Shown in pieces: positions 37,002-46,846 of a stretch of 64,000 bases of DNA. The notes beneath the pieces were generated by a model. That model was not told the origin of the DNA, ran no database searches, and saw nothing but the letters and a program-made list of their open reading frames with translations. How positions within the stretch are numbered: position 1 is the first letter of the stretch; every line of letters begins with the position of its first letter. Origin of the DNA: Yersinia frederiksenii ATCC 33641 (GTDB lineage Bacteria > Pseudomonadota > Gammaproteobacteria > Enterobacterales > Enterobacteriaceae); NCBI RefSeq assembly GCF_000754805.1, contig NZ_KN150731.1, forward strand, positions 3,459,886 through 3,523,885, written 5' to 3'. A program made the position numbers and the translations under genes.

Positions 37002-37241
37002 AATAAGTGTAAAATAAATTTCGCGCAGTATGCTTATAAAATCACCATTTACAACGTGTTTTTAAACTCGTAGAAATAAATGAGAAATGGCATCATTAAT
37101 TGTAGGAAATATCATCAAGATAAATATTAAATCGTGGGAAAAATCTTATTTCTTTAGGTTGATTCTTGTTTTTTTAAAGATGATACGAGTGATGGAACGT
37201 AGAATTAAAAAGTAATGCCCCCAAAGAGAGGGCCAAAAAAT

Positions 37242-39194
37242 TTAAAAACGAACACGGAATCCAATATTAGCCGTTATTGGTGTTTCAATTTTTGAACCAT
37301 GGAGATAATCCACTTCAGCAAAAATAGTGGCATTACTGGCAACGGTGGCATCAACACCCACACCATATTTTCCGACATTACCGGAAAAGTTATTATCGAA
37401 GCCAATACCATTAATCGCTACTGCATTAGTTTTGATAAATTCACGGGCAATAGCCAGTTTAACATAAGGTTTGATCGCCATTTGATTCACAGTATAAGAG
37501 GCCGCCAATATTGAGCCTAACTCACCTTGAATGCTATCTGCTTTAGCCACGTCCGCAACCATACCGTTATTGAGGGCATAATTTGCACTACCAATACGTG
37601 AATAACTTACTTTGCCATAAGGCTCTAGTACAAGATTGGTATAAACAGGCAACTGATAACCACTTTCTAAAGAGGTGGTAAACGCATTCTGGCTGTATTC
37701 TGCACGGGCACCCTGAGCACTCAACTCATTATTAAAACGGTTAGCTTTGAGCACCGTATCAATATAAAGCCCGCTTTGATCCAGATAGGTCAGGTAGAAG
37801 CCGCCACTGTAACTGCGAATATCGCCATTTCCACCATTACTGCGAGTCGCTTTGACATCGGATGAACTGTAGCCGGTAAATGCGCCGAGCAACACATTAC
37901 CCCGACTCAATCCGAGTTGTTTATCAGCCCCAATCTCCATGCCGCTTAAAGTATTTTTGAAAGAGACATTTTTATTATCAGACAACCGACTGTCATCAGT
38001 AAGATAGCGAGCCCAAACACCAACAGTGCCATCAGCATCCGTTTTTAATTCGCCCTGGCGTTGACGCAAGGTACTCAGTTCCGCATTCAGGATATGCCGC
38101 GGTGCTGCGGCCATATTCAGCACATTTTGTGCCGCGGAACTGAGCACTGGGGTTGTAGCGATTTTATTTGGTACTGTAACGGGGAGGTCTGCTGCGTTAG
38201 TCGCCAAATACCAGTCAGTGCTGCCATTAGTTTCTTGTTTGTATAGCCCATATTGATAAACGCCTAAATCCACTACACCGCCCGTATTGAGTAAACTGAA
38301 TTGAGCATCGCCACTATTAACATGTACCAATGCCAGGCTGCTGGCGGATTGCGGCTCTTTACCACTGTCTTGAACAGTAATACCAAATTGACCGGTCGCC
38401 TGCTGCGAGACTGTAATAAAATCACCGGCATTGCTGGCAAGCTGGGTGGTCATGGCAAAATTACCCTGACCGGACAGATTCTCTATCTCCAGCCGGTTAA
38501 ATTGCCCACCGGCAGAATAGGGCTGCAGGTTGATATGCCCCCCTTGCATTGTCACATTGTTGATTCGGGTCACCAGCACCGGCCCCAGGACTTCAGGAGG
38601 CGAAACCGGCACCACACTCGTGCCTACCCAGGAAGGGCCAAGGTCGACTAAGCCCGCTACAGTGAGGTTTTCAATGGTGACATTGGCAGGCAGGGCGGGA
38701 TTGTGGGTGGTCACATCGCTGGTATAGGTATCATTATTGGAAATAAAAAGTTCTGCACCCGCGGCGATATTGAGATAGCCTTTCGACTGGCTATTGAGTC
38801 CCAGAGTCATATAGCCGCCATCATTAATCTGGCTATTTGTCACGATCCCCGCAGTTTTAACCCCAAGCAACCCGCCCTGATTAACAATAGTACCGATTGC
38901 AAAAGCATCGGTAACCTCGAACCAACCGCCATCATCCACAGTGGTATTATTGGCTGTGCCGGCACTGCTCCCGTTGGTGACAGCAATGTGGGATTTTGAA
39001 ACAATACCATTATTGATGTGTCCGTGAACCCGGCCATTATTAATGACACCACCGTTACGCACAATTTGTCCGCCATTATCAACGACTTCATTGTTGACGG
39101 TTATCCCCTCTACAATCGGTGTAAAAGCCCAGACCTGAACAGGTAATGTGACGAAAGATAGACTGATAATGCCGGCCAATAATGTTTTGTCCAT
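37242..39194 (-). CDS. Type Va autotransporter with NGG-rich passenger
   Basis: This 650-aa surface protein is a classical autotransporter. It has a signal peptide (MDKTLLAGIISLSFVTLPVQ, cleavage near VWA-FT) and a beta-helical passenger with NGG-type turns (VVDNGGQIVRNGGVINNGRV). A pertactin-like segment (GYLNIAAGAELFISN) precedes the autotransporter barrel of about 280 residues, which runs from DGTVGVWARYL to the terminal strand ANIGFRVRF ending in Phe. ATG 39194 is preferred over an ATG 15 codons upstream because GAGGG sits a few bases before it. It resembles the short-passenger adhesin-like autotransporters common in Yersinia; the ligand is unknown. It lies upstream of cdiB on the same strand, with a 250-base A+T-rich gap. 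Confidence 0.9.
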   Translation of the reverse strand: MDKTLLAGIISLSFVTLPVQVWAFTPIVEGITVNNEVVDNGGQIVRNGGVINNGRVHGHINNGIVSKSHIAVTNGSSAGTANNTTVDDGGWFEVTDAFAIGTIVNQGGLLGVKTAGIVTNSQINDGGYMTLGLNSQSKGYLNIAAGAELFISNNDTYTSDVTTHNPALPANVTIENLTVAGLVDLGPSWVGTSVVPVSPPEVLGPVLVTRINNVTMQGGHINLQPYSAGGQFNRLEIENLSGQGNFAMTTQLASNAGDFITVSQQATGQFGITVQDSGKEPQSASSLALVHVNSGDAQFSLLNTGGVVDLGVYQYGLYKQETNGSTDWYLATNAADLPVTVPNKIATTPVLSSAAQNVLNMAAAPRHILNAELSTLRQRQGELKTDADGTVGVWARYLTDDSRLSDNKNVSFKNTLSGMEIGADKQLGLSRGNVLLGAFTGYSSSDVKATRSNGGNGDIRSYSGGFYLTYLDQSGLYIDTVLKANRFNNELSAQGARAEYSQNAFTTSLESGYQLPVYTNLVLEPYGKVSYSRIGSANYALNNGMVADVAKADSIQGELGSILAASYTVNQMAIKPYVKLAIAREFIKTNAVAINGIGFDNNFSGNVGKYGVGVDATVASNATIFAEVDYLHGSKIETPITANIGFRVRF

Positions 39195-39810
39195 AAAACC
39201 CTCAAAAAGATTAAATGCGGTGAGATGATGCCATATCACCCATTACAAAAAGAGACGTACCGTACCCCCTTGGGGCGGTTTGAAAGCAATGTTTATCAGC
39301 GGCGATATGCATTGATAAAAATACACTGACACGTAACGAATACTAAATCTCAAGGGCTATTTACCCCAGATAAAAGAATGCTGATTTATATTTTAGCGCG
39401 ATGAAAGTAGCACAGTTCACCTTGGGTTTATAATAGGTTGAAGTTGTTTTTTTGATAATAATTGGCAAAAAAAATAAAATACGTAAAATTCATAAGAGGA
39501 TAATCTTAGTTTATATTGAGAATATTCTTGAAAATATCGTCGAATATATTTTATTACATAAAGTGGGATAATTCAGGGATGTCAGTCTTAATATTGCTAT
39601 TATTCGCTGCAGGCGAGCAGCGTTAACTTAAAAACGAGATTATTAAACAAAGCATGAGAAGGGGAGGTTTTCGATTTTTGAAGGACCAATGGTTCAGTGA
39701 TGGGCTGATTATGTAGATGACAACCGAGAGAGAATGATTCGATCCAAAAAATAATCTATAAAAATTACCACTGCGCGCGGCTCTTGGGCCTCCAGTTGGT
39801 CAGTCTTCCC
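39195..39810. other. A+T-rich non-coding stretch upstream of the autotransporter
   Basis: No gene is seen. The region from about 39410 to 39660 is rich in A and T and likely holds the promoter of the minus-strand autotransporter gene. I cannot place promoter boxes with confidence. Confidence 0.4.
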
Positions 39811-39830
39811 AAAGGGGCCTTAGCCCCCAA
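39811..39830 (-). terminator. Terminator of the small duplicated-protein gene
   Basis: GGGGC (39814-39818) pairs with GCCCC (39823-39827) around a 4-nt loop, 20 bases beyond the stop at 39850. On the minus-strand transcript the stem is followed by a short T-run (TTT). Confidence 0.55.
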
Positions 39831-39849
39831 TATTTAATCAAGACAGCGT

Positions 39850-40101
39850 TTATTTACGCTCTTTGTTCGCTTGTGCTAATACAGACGCTGCTAACTGTTT
39901 GGTTAATGCACTAGAATGCGGATTATCAAGTGCAACAGATGCTTTATGTTCCATTTCTCCACTTGTCTGATTGGGTGTTCCTCGTTGAGAGAGAGCCGAA
40001 CCAGCCAGACTTTTCTGGATTGCAGAAGAGTTAGGATCATTTAAAGTCTTGGCTGCAACGGAAGCGACTTTACCAGATGTTTGTTTTGTATTTTTACTCA
40101 T
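39850..40101 (-). CDS. Small protein with internal duplication, unknown function
   Basis: This 83-aa soluble, alanine/serine-rich protein is built of two related halves. The first has KVASVAAKTLNDPNSSAIQK then SLAGSALSQ; the second has KASVALDNPHSSALTKQ then LAASVLAQ. The spacing of the DPNSS/NPHSS turns and the LA(G/A)S(A/V)L helices matches between halves, indicating an ancient duplication. An AAGGA ribosome-binding site precedes the ATG at 40101, and a hairpin terminator follows the gene. Similar short proteins occur in enterobacteria, but I know no function. Confidence 0.75.
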   Translation of the reverse strand: MSKNTKQTSGKVASVAAKTLNDPNSSAIQKSLAGSALSQRGTPNQTSGEMEHKASVALDNPHSSALTKQLAASVLAQANKERK

Positions 40102-40877
40102 GGCCTAAATCCTTTTAGTCGAAGTATTGATGTGGAATATATTGTGCTTAAATTTAAATGCAACGCAATATATTGTGCTAATCCTAATGTGTGGTGGTAA
40201 ATCTTTCAATAGCCACTCAGACCTTTACTGGACTAAATTACAGTTAGTGGCTTACTCGGTATTTTATGTTGTCAATTTAACCAGAAATGATGTTATTTAG
40301 ATTTTTTAACCACTATGAGTACGTAAATGGGGGGCCACGGACACCTTTTTGTAGCTGAAATCCAGTCCTGTAGGGCTATTTTTGTTTTTCAGTCAACAGC
40401 ATGAATGGTGCGCATATTTACCAAGCTGCTGTCAGCACCCCATACCATCACTACCACTTATAACTTGCTGTTTCGATTCATAACGATTGCTGTCTGGTTG
40501 ATTGAGTAGTGCTTAACTGTGGGCTATATCGTCAGATCGGTTCGCTGCCTCATGGCTGTTGCCATCGGGGGATTATGATTATTGTTTGGGCTAAGAGTAT
40601 GGGCGAAGAAAAAGAATGATGGCTCAGTCACTCTGAAGCCCAAAAACTAATAGCCTGTTATTAGGTTATATTCACGCTGGCAAAGTCCTGATTAAAAAGT
40701 TAGGGCTTTTATTGTTTAAAATAGAACTGATTTTGGTTTTAAATTTAGGGGGGGAGTCTTGCTATCGCTCTGTTTTACAAACTTTTGACAACTTTATACA
40801 GCAAACAGACAACTCGCCGCATGATAAGATGAATAATCGCTGCACTACTCCCCGAGTCCTGCACAAGAGGTTTTATC
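40102..40877. other. Long non-coding stretch before the VWA operon
   Basis: No gene is recognised in 775 bases. Near the right end, TTGACA (40785) overlaps a GACAAC motif that recurs 21 bp later (40787 and 40808). That is two helical turns and could be a response-regulator site for the downstream operon. A G-run segment near 40330 resembles no element I can name. Confidence 0.35.
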
Positions 40878-42224
40878 ATGTTAATAAAACAGGTCGTGAG
40901 AATAAAACAGGCAGCAACTTTATTTATCTTATTCATGCTCCCGCTATTTGTTATGGCCAAGGCGATAACTCCCGCCGTCACTGTGAAATCAGAACTTTCT
41001 GCGCCAGTCATGTTGGCCAACAGTGAAGATAAAAATTACCTAAAAATATCTCTGACGGGTTTTAATCTCGACAGCAAACGTCGTAGCCCAATTAATCTGG
41101 CATTGGTGATTGACCGCTCTACCTCAATGACCGGCGACCGTATCGAGAAGGCGCGAGAAGCTGCAATTCTGGCAGTGAATATGCTTGATGCCAGTGATAC
41201 GTTATCGGTGGTGGCCTATGACAACAATGCTGAAGTGATTATTCCGGCAACTAAAGTCAATAATAAGCCAGCGCTGATTGCCAAGATTCAACAGCATATC
41301 CACCCGATGGGAATGACGGCCTTATTTGCCGGTGTCAGCAAGGGCATTGGTCAGGTGGATAAAAACCTGAATCCTGAGCAAGTGAACCGCATCATTCTGC
41401 TGTCTGATGGACAGGCGAATACCGGCCCAACTTCTATCAGTGAGCTCTCCGATCTGGCTCGAATGGCTGCGAAAAAGGGGATTGCTATTACCACTATCGG
41501 TCTGGGTGAAGACTATAACGAAGACCTGATGACTGCTATTGCTGGCTACAGTGACGGTAATCACTCCTTCGTGGCCAATTCTGCCGATTTGGAGAGTGCT
41601 TTTACCAAAGAGTTTCAAGATGTGATGTCGGTGGTAGCACAAGATGTCATCGTCCAGATTAAAACGAGCAGTCAAGTGAAACCCATCCGGCTGCTAGGTC
41701 GTGACGGGGCTATCTCGGGTAATACGGTTAACGTAAAGCTAAACCAGCTTTATTCCAATCAGGAGAAATACATTCTGCTGGAGGTGATACCAGAGAAGGG
41801 GAGTGATAATCAGAAAAAAAATCTGGCTGACGTCAGTGTCAGTTACCTTAATCTCAGCAGCAAGCAGCAAGATAATGTCAATGAGCGGGTTATCGTCAGC
41901 TACAGCAAGTCGGCCGCCAAGGTCAGTGATGCAGTTTTGGAAGAAGTCTTGGCAGAGTCAGAGATTCAAAAAACGGCTCTGGCCAATGACGAAGCCATCA
42001 GGCTTATCGATGCAGGGAATAAGGAAGAGGCGAAGAAAGTATTAGAATCCAATGCTGCCGCATTAGGCTCTATGTCATTCTCCAGCCCTGTCGCCGAGAG
42101 AAAAGTGAGAGAGAGCACGACTAAGCAGCTCAAGCTGGCGGAGGATATTGACAGTAAAGATGCCGCCACCTACCGTAAGGAATTAAAAGAACAGAACTAC
42201 AATGTCAAACAACAGCAGAAGTAA
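40878..42224 (+). CDS. Exported VWA-domain protein
   Basis: The 448-aa product has a signal peptide or anchor (AATLFILFMLPLFVMA, cleavage near VMA-KA). A von Willebrand factor A domain follows at about residues 70-260, with the metal-binding MIDAS motif DRSTS (Asp79, Ser81, Ser83), the MGMTALFAGV threonine loop and LLSDGQANTGP. A C-terminal helical region has EAIRLIDAGNKEEAKKVLE. The start has AGAGG 9 bases upstream. It is the first gene of an operon with a sensor kinase and response regulator, so the periplasmic VWA protein may be a sensing partner or a target. It is similar in layout to YfbK-type VWA proteins. Confidence 0.88.
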   Translation: MLIKQVVRIKQAATLFILFMLPLFVMAKAITPAVTVKSELSAPVMLANSEDKNYLKISLTGFNLDSKRRSPINLALVIDRSTSMTGDRIEKAREAAILAVNMLDASDTLSVVAYDNNAEVIIPATKVNNKPALIAKIQQHIHPMGMTALFAGVSKGIGQVDKNLNPEQVNRIILLSDGQANTGPTSISELSDLARMAAKKGIAITTIGLGEDYNEDLMTAIAGYSDGNHSFVANSADLESAFTKEFQDVMSVVAQDVIVQIKTSSQVKPIRLLGRDGAISGNTVNVKLNQLYSNQEKYILLEVIPEKGSDNQKKNLADVSVSYLNLSSKQQDNVNERVIVSYSKSAAKVSDAVLEEVLAESEIQKTALANDEAIRLIDAGNKEEAKKVLESNAAALGSMSFSSPVAERKVRESTTKQLKLAEDIDSKDAATYRKELKEQNYNVKQQQK

Positions 42225-42279
42225 CAGTTAATTTTATGCTGAGTCAGTGGGTTGGCTCAGCGTTTCCATGGGATGGAAG

Positions 42280-43824
42280 ATGAAATCGTCGAAAAGTCTG
42301 TTTCTTTTTACCTTTATCACATTAGTGATTTTTTCCGCGATTGCCTATTTTGGCTATCGTACGCTGACCCATGAAACTCTGTTACGTCACTACCAAAACC
42401 AACGTTTAGCCCAAAGCCATACTGAGCAAGTTAGTACTTTTATTTTGGCTCTACTGAATCAAAATGCTGTGCGCCTTGGCTCGATTGCTTCCTATATTAA
42501 TTTGGACAGCAAAACTCTCAATGCATTGGTCGCACAGGAGAGCAGTATTGATGCTCTGTTTGTGCTGAAGAAAAATCAGCTTTTATTCCCCAATGCCGAG
42601 TTTGCGCTGACGGAAAAAGAAAAAAGCTGGGTGCAGGCCATCACTTCTATTGTGCAAGATCCGAGTCTACTCTACAGCCACCATTTTACCGACGAACAGA
42701 CCCAGCCAACCTCCGGCTGGTACCTTAGTCGTGATTCTAGCGATCCGTTGCTCATTTATTGGCAGCAGCAGGGCAGCCACGTGGTTGGTTTTAAGGTTTC
42801 CTACGTCAAACTATTGTCTGATGTGATTAACTCGCTGGATTTTGACTATGCACCGAACACATTGCAGGTGCTGGATGATGGGCGCTTGCTCTACCAAAGT
42901 GATTATCAAACGTTAGCCAGCGATCGGGTGGCATTGAACTCCCAACACCTGCCTTACCCACTAAGCGCCTGGCAGATCGACTATTATGCCAAAGCGGTGA
43001 ACAGCACTCCTCTGTACCTTTGGGGCGGGCTGATGTTGGGGCTTCTGATGGTGATTATTGGGTTGGCAATGTTGTACCTGTACCGCGAGTACACCCGTCA
43101 GTTGCGGCTCGCGCAACAGCAGGTTAGTTTTGTGGGGCAGGTATCTCACGAGCTAAAAACGCCGTTGACCAACATCTCTCTGTATGCCGAAATGCTTCAG
43201 GAATTACAACCGGAGGAAAGTCCGCCCTCTAGCCCCAGTCAGCGCTATCTTGCGGTGATCCTCAATGAGAGCCAGCGGCTCTCTCGTCTTATTCAAAATA
43301 TCCTCAGCTTTACCAATGCGCCAAAAGTCCACTTGCAGCCAGTAATGTTGCGCCCATTGCTCAACAATATTTACCACGCCTTTACTCCCGCTTTTGCCGC
43401 GAAAGATATGGAATTGGTGCTAATTGTTAATGGCGATATTCACCTCACAACTGATGTCGATCGGCTGACACAAATTATCAGTAACTTTCTCAGCAACGCC
43501 GAAAAATATGCGGCGCAGGGAAAGCGGGTGGAATTGATGGCCGAGCAGTCCGACAGCATGGTATTGATTCGGGTACAAGACTACGGCAGCGGTATTGCCG
43601 CCAAAGAACTGAGAGCCATTTTCCAGCCTTTCTATCGCGTGAAAAGCCACATTACCGAGGGTGTTTCAGGTACCGGTATCGGGCTCACTATTGCCAGGCA
43701 ACTGGCGACAAGTTTGCAGGGCGAAATTTTAGTCAGCAGTGACCCAACAGGCAGCTGTTTTACCCTTAAACTGCCCATCACACCGTATGAAAAAGCCAAC
43801 ATAGGCAAGGAGCCATCAACGTGA
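42280..43824 (+). CDS. Sensor histidine kinase of the VWA operon
   Basis: This 514-aa membrane sensor kinase has a first membrane segment SLFLFTFITLVIFSAIAYFG and a periplasmic domain of about 210 residues. The second segment is LYLWGGLMLGLLMVIIGLAM. HisKA FVGQVSHELKTPLTNISL carries the phospho-acceptor His; the N-box is IISNFLSNAEKYA, and the G-boxes are VQDYGSGI and GTGIGLTIA. Start ATG 42280 is chosen for its GGA-rich ribosome-binding site; in-frame GTG 42247 and ATG 42268 lack one. The stop overlaps the regulator gene by four bases. The stimulus is unknown. Confidence 0.92.
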   Translation: MKSSKSLFLFTFITLVIFSAIAYFGYRTLTHETLLRHYQNQRLAQSHTEQVSTFILALLNQNAVRLGSIASYINLDSKTLNALVAQESSIDALFVLKKNQLLFPNAEFALTEKEKSWVQAITSIVQDPSLLYSHHFTDEQTQPTSGWYLSRDSSDPLLIYWQQQGSHVVGFKVSYVKLLSDVINSLDFDYAPNTLQVLDDGRLLYQSDYQTLASDRVALNSQHLPYPLSAWQIDYYAKAVNSTPLYLWGGLMLGLLMVIIGLAMLYLYREYTRQLRLAQQQVSFVGQVSHELKTPLTNISLYAEMLQELQPEESPPSSPSQRYLAVILNESQRLSRLIQNILSFTNAPKVHLQPVMLRPLLNNIYHAFTPAFAAKDMELVLIVNGDIHLTTDVDRLTQIISNFLSNAEKYAAQGKRVELMAEQSDSMVLIRVQDYGSGIAAKELRAIFQPFYRVKSHITEGVSGTGIGLTIARQLATSLQGEILVSSDPTGSCFTLKLPITPYEKANIGKEPST

Positions 43825-44528
43825 AAATATTAATTGCCGAAGATAATGCCCATATTCGCAATGGCCTGATGGAGGTTTTGGCGCATGAAGGTTATCACCC
43901 TATCGCGGCAGAAAATGGTGTTCAGGCACTGGCGCTTTACCGTCAACAGCAGCCGGATTTTATTATTCTCGATATCATGATGCCGGAACTTGATGGCTAT
44001 AAAGTCTGCCGGGAGATCCGCAAGCACAACTGGCAGATACCTATTGTCTTTCTATCCGCCAAGGATGAAGAGATTGACCGGGTGATTGGATTAGAACTGG
44101 GGGCGGATGATTACATCAGTAAACCCTTTGGTATTCATGAGATGCGCGCCAGAATCAAGACTATTGCCCGCCGTTGTCTACGACAAGCCCCCCTCTCGGA
44201 AGAGGATGCTGGCTTCCCGTTTGGTGATCTGACGGTTATTCCGAATGAGCTGTGCGCGACCCGAGGTGAGCAGCGCCTTGAGCTGTCACTGCGCGAAGTC
44301 AATATTCTGCGTTATCTTTATCAACACAAAAATCGAGTCGTTACCCGGGATATGTTATTTGATGCGGTGTGGGGATATGACCATTTGCCGCAGAGCCGGA
44401 CACTGGACCAGCACATTTCCAAGCTTCGCAAGACTATTGAACTCGACCCCGTTAATCCTGTATTGATTCGCACCGTGCATGGCACTGGTTATCGATATCA
44501 AGGTGGCGAGTGTAATCATCCCACATAA
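43821..44528 (+). CDS. OmpR-family response regulator of the VWA operon
   Basis: This is a 235-aa OmpR/PhoB-type response regulator. The receiver domain has IAEDN, phospho-acceptor Asp51 in FIILDIMMPELDGY, the Ser in VFLSAKD and the Lys in YISKPFG. The DNA-binding winged helix contains LSLREVNILRYLYQH and RTLDQHISKLRKTI, ending HGTGYRYQG. It is translationally coupled to the kinase gene through a 4-base overlap and is followed by a bidirectional hairpin. Targets are unknown; the promoter of its own operon is a candidate. Confidence 0.93.
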   Translation: MKILIAEDNAHIRNGLMEVLAHEGYHPIAAENGVQALALYRQQQPDFIILDIMMPELDGYKVCREIRKHNWQIPIVFLSAKDEEIDRVIGLELGADDYISKPFGIHEMRARIKTIARRCLRQAPLSEEDAGFPFGDLTVIPNELCATRGEQRLELSLREVNILRYLYQHKNRVVTRDMLFDAVWGYDHLPQSRTLDQHISKLRKTIELDPVNPVLIRTVHGTGYRYQGGECNHPT

Positions 44529-44544
44529 CTCTCTGCTCACTATT

Positions 44545-44568
44545 CAGCCTGGCTAAAGCACCAGGCTG
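44545..44568. terminator. Bidirectional terminator
   Basis: CAGCCTGG (44545-44552) and CCAGGCTG (44561-44568) form a perfect 8-bp stem with an 8-nt loop between the convergent response-regulator and methyltransferase genes; a short T-run follows on the plus strand. Confidence 0.75.
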
Positions 44569-44576
44569 ATAAAGTT

Positions 44577-45419
44577 TTAATCGCTAACATGAGTCAGTAG
44601 AGCAAACAATTTTCCTTCAAATGTCTTACTCACCGGCCATGCGGTAATATCGACCCGCTGTGGGAGATGAAAACCGCACTCGGTCAGCAATTGCTGATAC
44701 TCAGCATCTCGCCATGCCGTCATTTGATTACCGAACCGCGTGACAGCACCATTTTCTTCTATTGCCCAGAATAAGGTTGAACTGGTCTGCGCCTCTTCAT
44801 CCCAAATATTCTCCGTCAGTAATAGGTGAGGATTGGCAAGAAACAGCCCCTGCGGGCAGCGTTGCCAGCTTGGTTCTGCCAGACCCTGACGTTTTATTTC
44901 AGCAAAATCATGTACTTCAACTAGCAATTTACCTTTCGGAGTCAGCCACTGTGCGCAGTGGCGCAACAGATCCCGGGCTTCTGTGGCACTGAAAACATTG
45001 ATTTCACCAAAGGTCATCATAATGAAATCGAATGGTTGAGCCGGGGTATATTCCCGGACGTCCTGCTGTTGGTATTCGATGTTGAGCCCTGCTGCCAGCG
45101 ACTGTTGGCGGGCATACTCGATAGAGGCGGGCGAGAAATCCACCCCAGTACAGTGAAAGCCGCGTTGTGCCAGTAACTGGCTATAGAACCCTGGACCACA
45201 ACCGAGATCGAGAACCCGCGCGTTAGCAGGAAGTTGCTGGGTAATCCAGTCGACTTGCTGCTCGATGATCGCTAGCTTCCGGCTGGCCCAATCGTGCTCC
45301 TGCGACAGGTGGTTATCCAGCATGCGCTGACTAAAGTCGGGGGCATCCCAAGGGATTTTGCTTTCATCTGCCGACAGTTTTATCGGTTGGCTAATAAGAA
45401 TGATATCGCTGATATCCAT
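44577..45419 (-). CDS. Class I SAM-dependent methyltransferase
   Basis: This 280-aa soluble enzyme has the Rossmann methyltransferase motif I VLDLGCGPGFYSQLL (near residue 70), motif II GVDFSPASIEYARQQS and a motif III-like FDFIMMTFGEINVF. The substrate cannot be read from the sequence. The first 40 residues (WDAPDFSQRMLDNHLSQEHDW) resemble small-molecule methyltransferases. It lies 41 bases after a second methyltransferase gene on the same strand and is probably co-transcribed with it and with yjhX. It is not a close duplicate of its neighbour outside the SAM-binding motifs. Confidence 0.86.
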   Translation of the reverse strand: MDISDIILISQPIKLSADESKIPWDAPDFSQRMLDNHLSQEHDWASRKLAIIEQQVDWITQQLPANARVLDLGCGPGFYSQLLAQRGFHCTGVDFSPASIEYARQQSLAAGLNIEYQQQDVREYTPAQPFDFIMMTFGEINVFSATEARDLLRHCAQWLTPKGKLLVEVHDFAEIKRQGLAEPSWQRCPQGLFLANPHLLLTENIWDEEAQTSSTLFWAIEENGAVTRFGNQMTAWRDAEYQQLLTECGFHLPQRVDITAWPVSKTFEGKLFALLTHVSD

Positions 45420-45460
45420 AGAAACTCCTTGTGCCCCAATCCTAAGATAGGGGCGTGATT

Positions 45461-46201
45461 TTATTTGTTGATGCTTCCGGTCATTTTGGTGAAATTGAAC
45501 CAGCGCCCATTTTCCGCCTTCATCATGTCGCGATCGCGAATCGCGTAGGGGTTATCGCAGGCCAACCACTCCAACCAGGCTTGCTCACAGCATTCGCTCT
45601 CGGTGCACATATCTATCTGTAAAAATGCGCTTTGTTGCCAAAGTTGTCGCCACCAGTCGACAGTAAAGAAGTTTATCTCCGGCTGCCAGAAAGGTGCCAA
45701 CTCTGGTGGGACTCCTTGGTTAAAAGGTGTTTTTAATCCGGGCACAACAATCGCTACGCGCCCGCCGGGTTTGATAACCGGTGCGAGGTGGCTATCGAAA
45801 AACGACGAGCTGGCACCGAAGTAGTGGTACGAATCAATATTTAGCAGCGCATCAAAACTGTTTTCAGGAAACGGCTTCTGGTGTGGGAGGTCAGCCACAT
45901 CCATATTCAAGGGCGTAATCTGCTGGCTCATTCCCTTCTCTTCAAAGCGCTGTGCGTTATCTGCAGCGGCAATCCACAAATCCATTGCGACCACCTCAAC
46001 ACCAAACTGACTCGCAAGATACATTGACGTCAGACCGGTGCCGCAACCCAAATCGAGCACTCGCATGCCGGGTTTTAGCGCCAGTGACGCGCAGACTTCT
46101 TCCGCCAGTAGCAGGGCGTTCGGCCCCATCATATTGGCGTGGACATATTCACGAGAGAACAAGTCACGGGAAAACAAGTCACGGGAAAATATGGCGTCCA
46201 T
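45461..46201 (-). CDS. Class I SAM-dependent methyltransferase with FSRDL repeats
   Basis: This 246-aa methyltransferase has motif I VLDLGCGTGLTSMYLA and post-I VVAMDLWIAAADNA. The DALLNIDSYHYFG and IKPGGRVAIVVPG segments are typical of UbiE/CcoM-like small-molecule methylases. ATG 46201 is clearly the start: AAGGAG lies 6 bases upstream and overlaps the yjhX stop, which implies coupling; a longer frame starting at 46240 lacks this. The N-terminus carries a pentapeptide repeat, FSRDL-FSRDL-FSREY, encoded by 15-bp tandem repeats. The substrate is unknown. Confidence 0.86.
   Translation of the reverse strand: MDAIFSRDLFSRDLFSREYVHANMMGPNALLLAEEVCASLALKPGMRVLDLGCGTGLTSMYLASQFGVEVVAMDLWIAAADNAQRFEEKGMSQQITPLNMDVADLPHQKPFPENSFDALLNIDSYHYFGASSSFFDSHLAPVIKPGGRVAIVVPGLKTPFNQGVPPELAPFWQPEINFFTVDWWRQLWQQSAFLQIDMCTESECCEQAWLEWLACDNPYAIRDRDMMKAENGRWFNFTKMTGSINK
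46151..46190 (-). repeat. 15-bp tandem repeat in the methyltransferase N-terminus
   Basis: The unit acgggaaaacaagtc (plus strand) occurs as a near-copy at 46151, a perfect copy at 46166 and a partial copy from 46181. It encodes FSRDL pentapeptides; a change in copy number would keep the frame. Confidence 0.8.
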
Positions 46202-46211
46202 CGCTATCTCC

Positions 46212-46846
<635 letters not shown>

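Noticed and set aside
40320-40400. G-run and GGACACCTTTTTGTAGC segment resembling an insertion-sequence end
   Set aside because: No matching inverted end, no target duplication and no transposase remnant could be found by eye.
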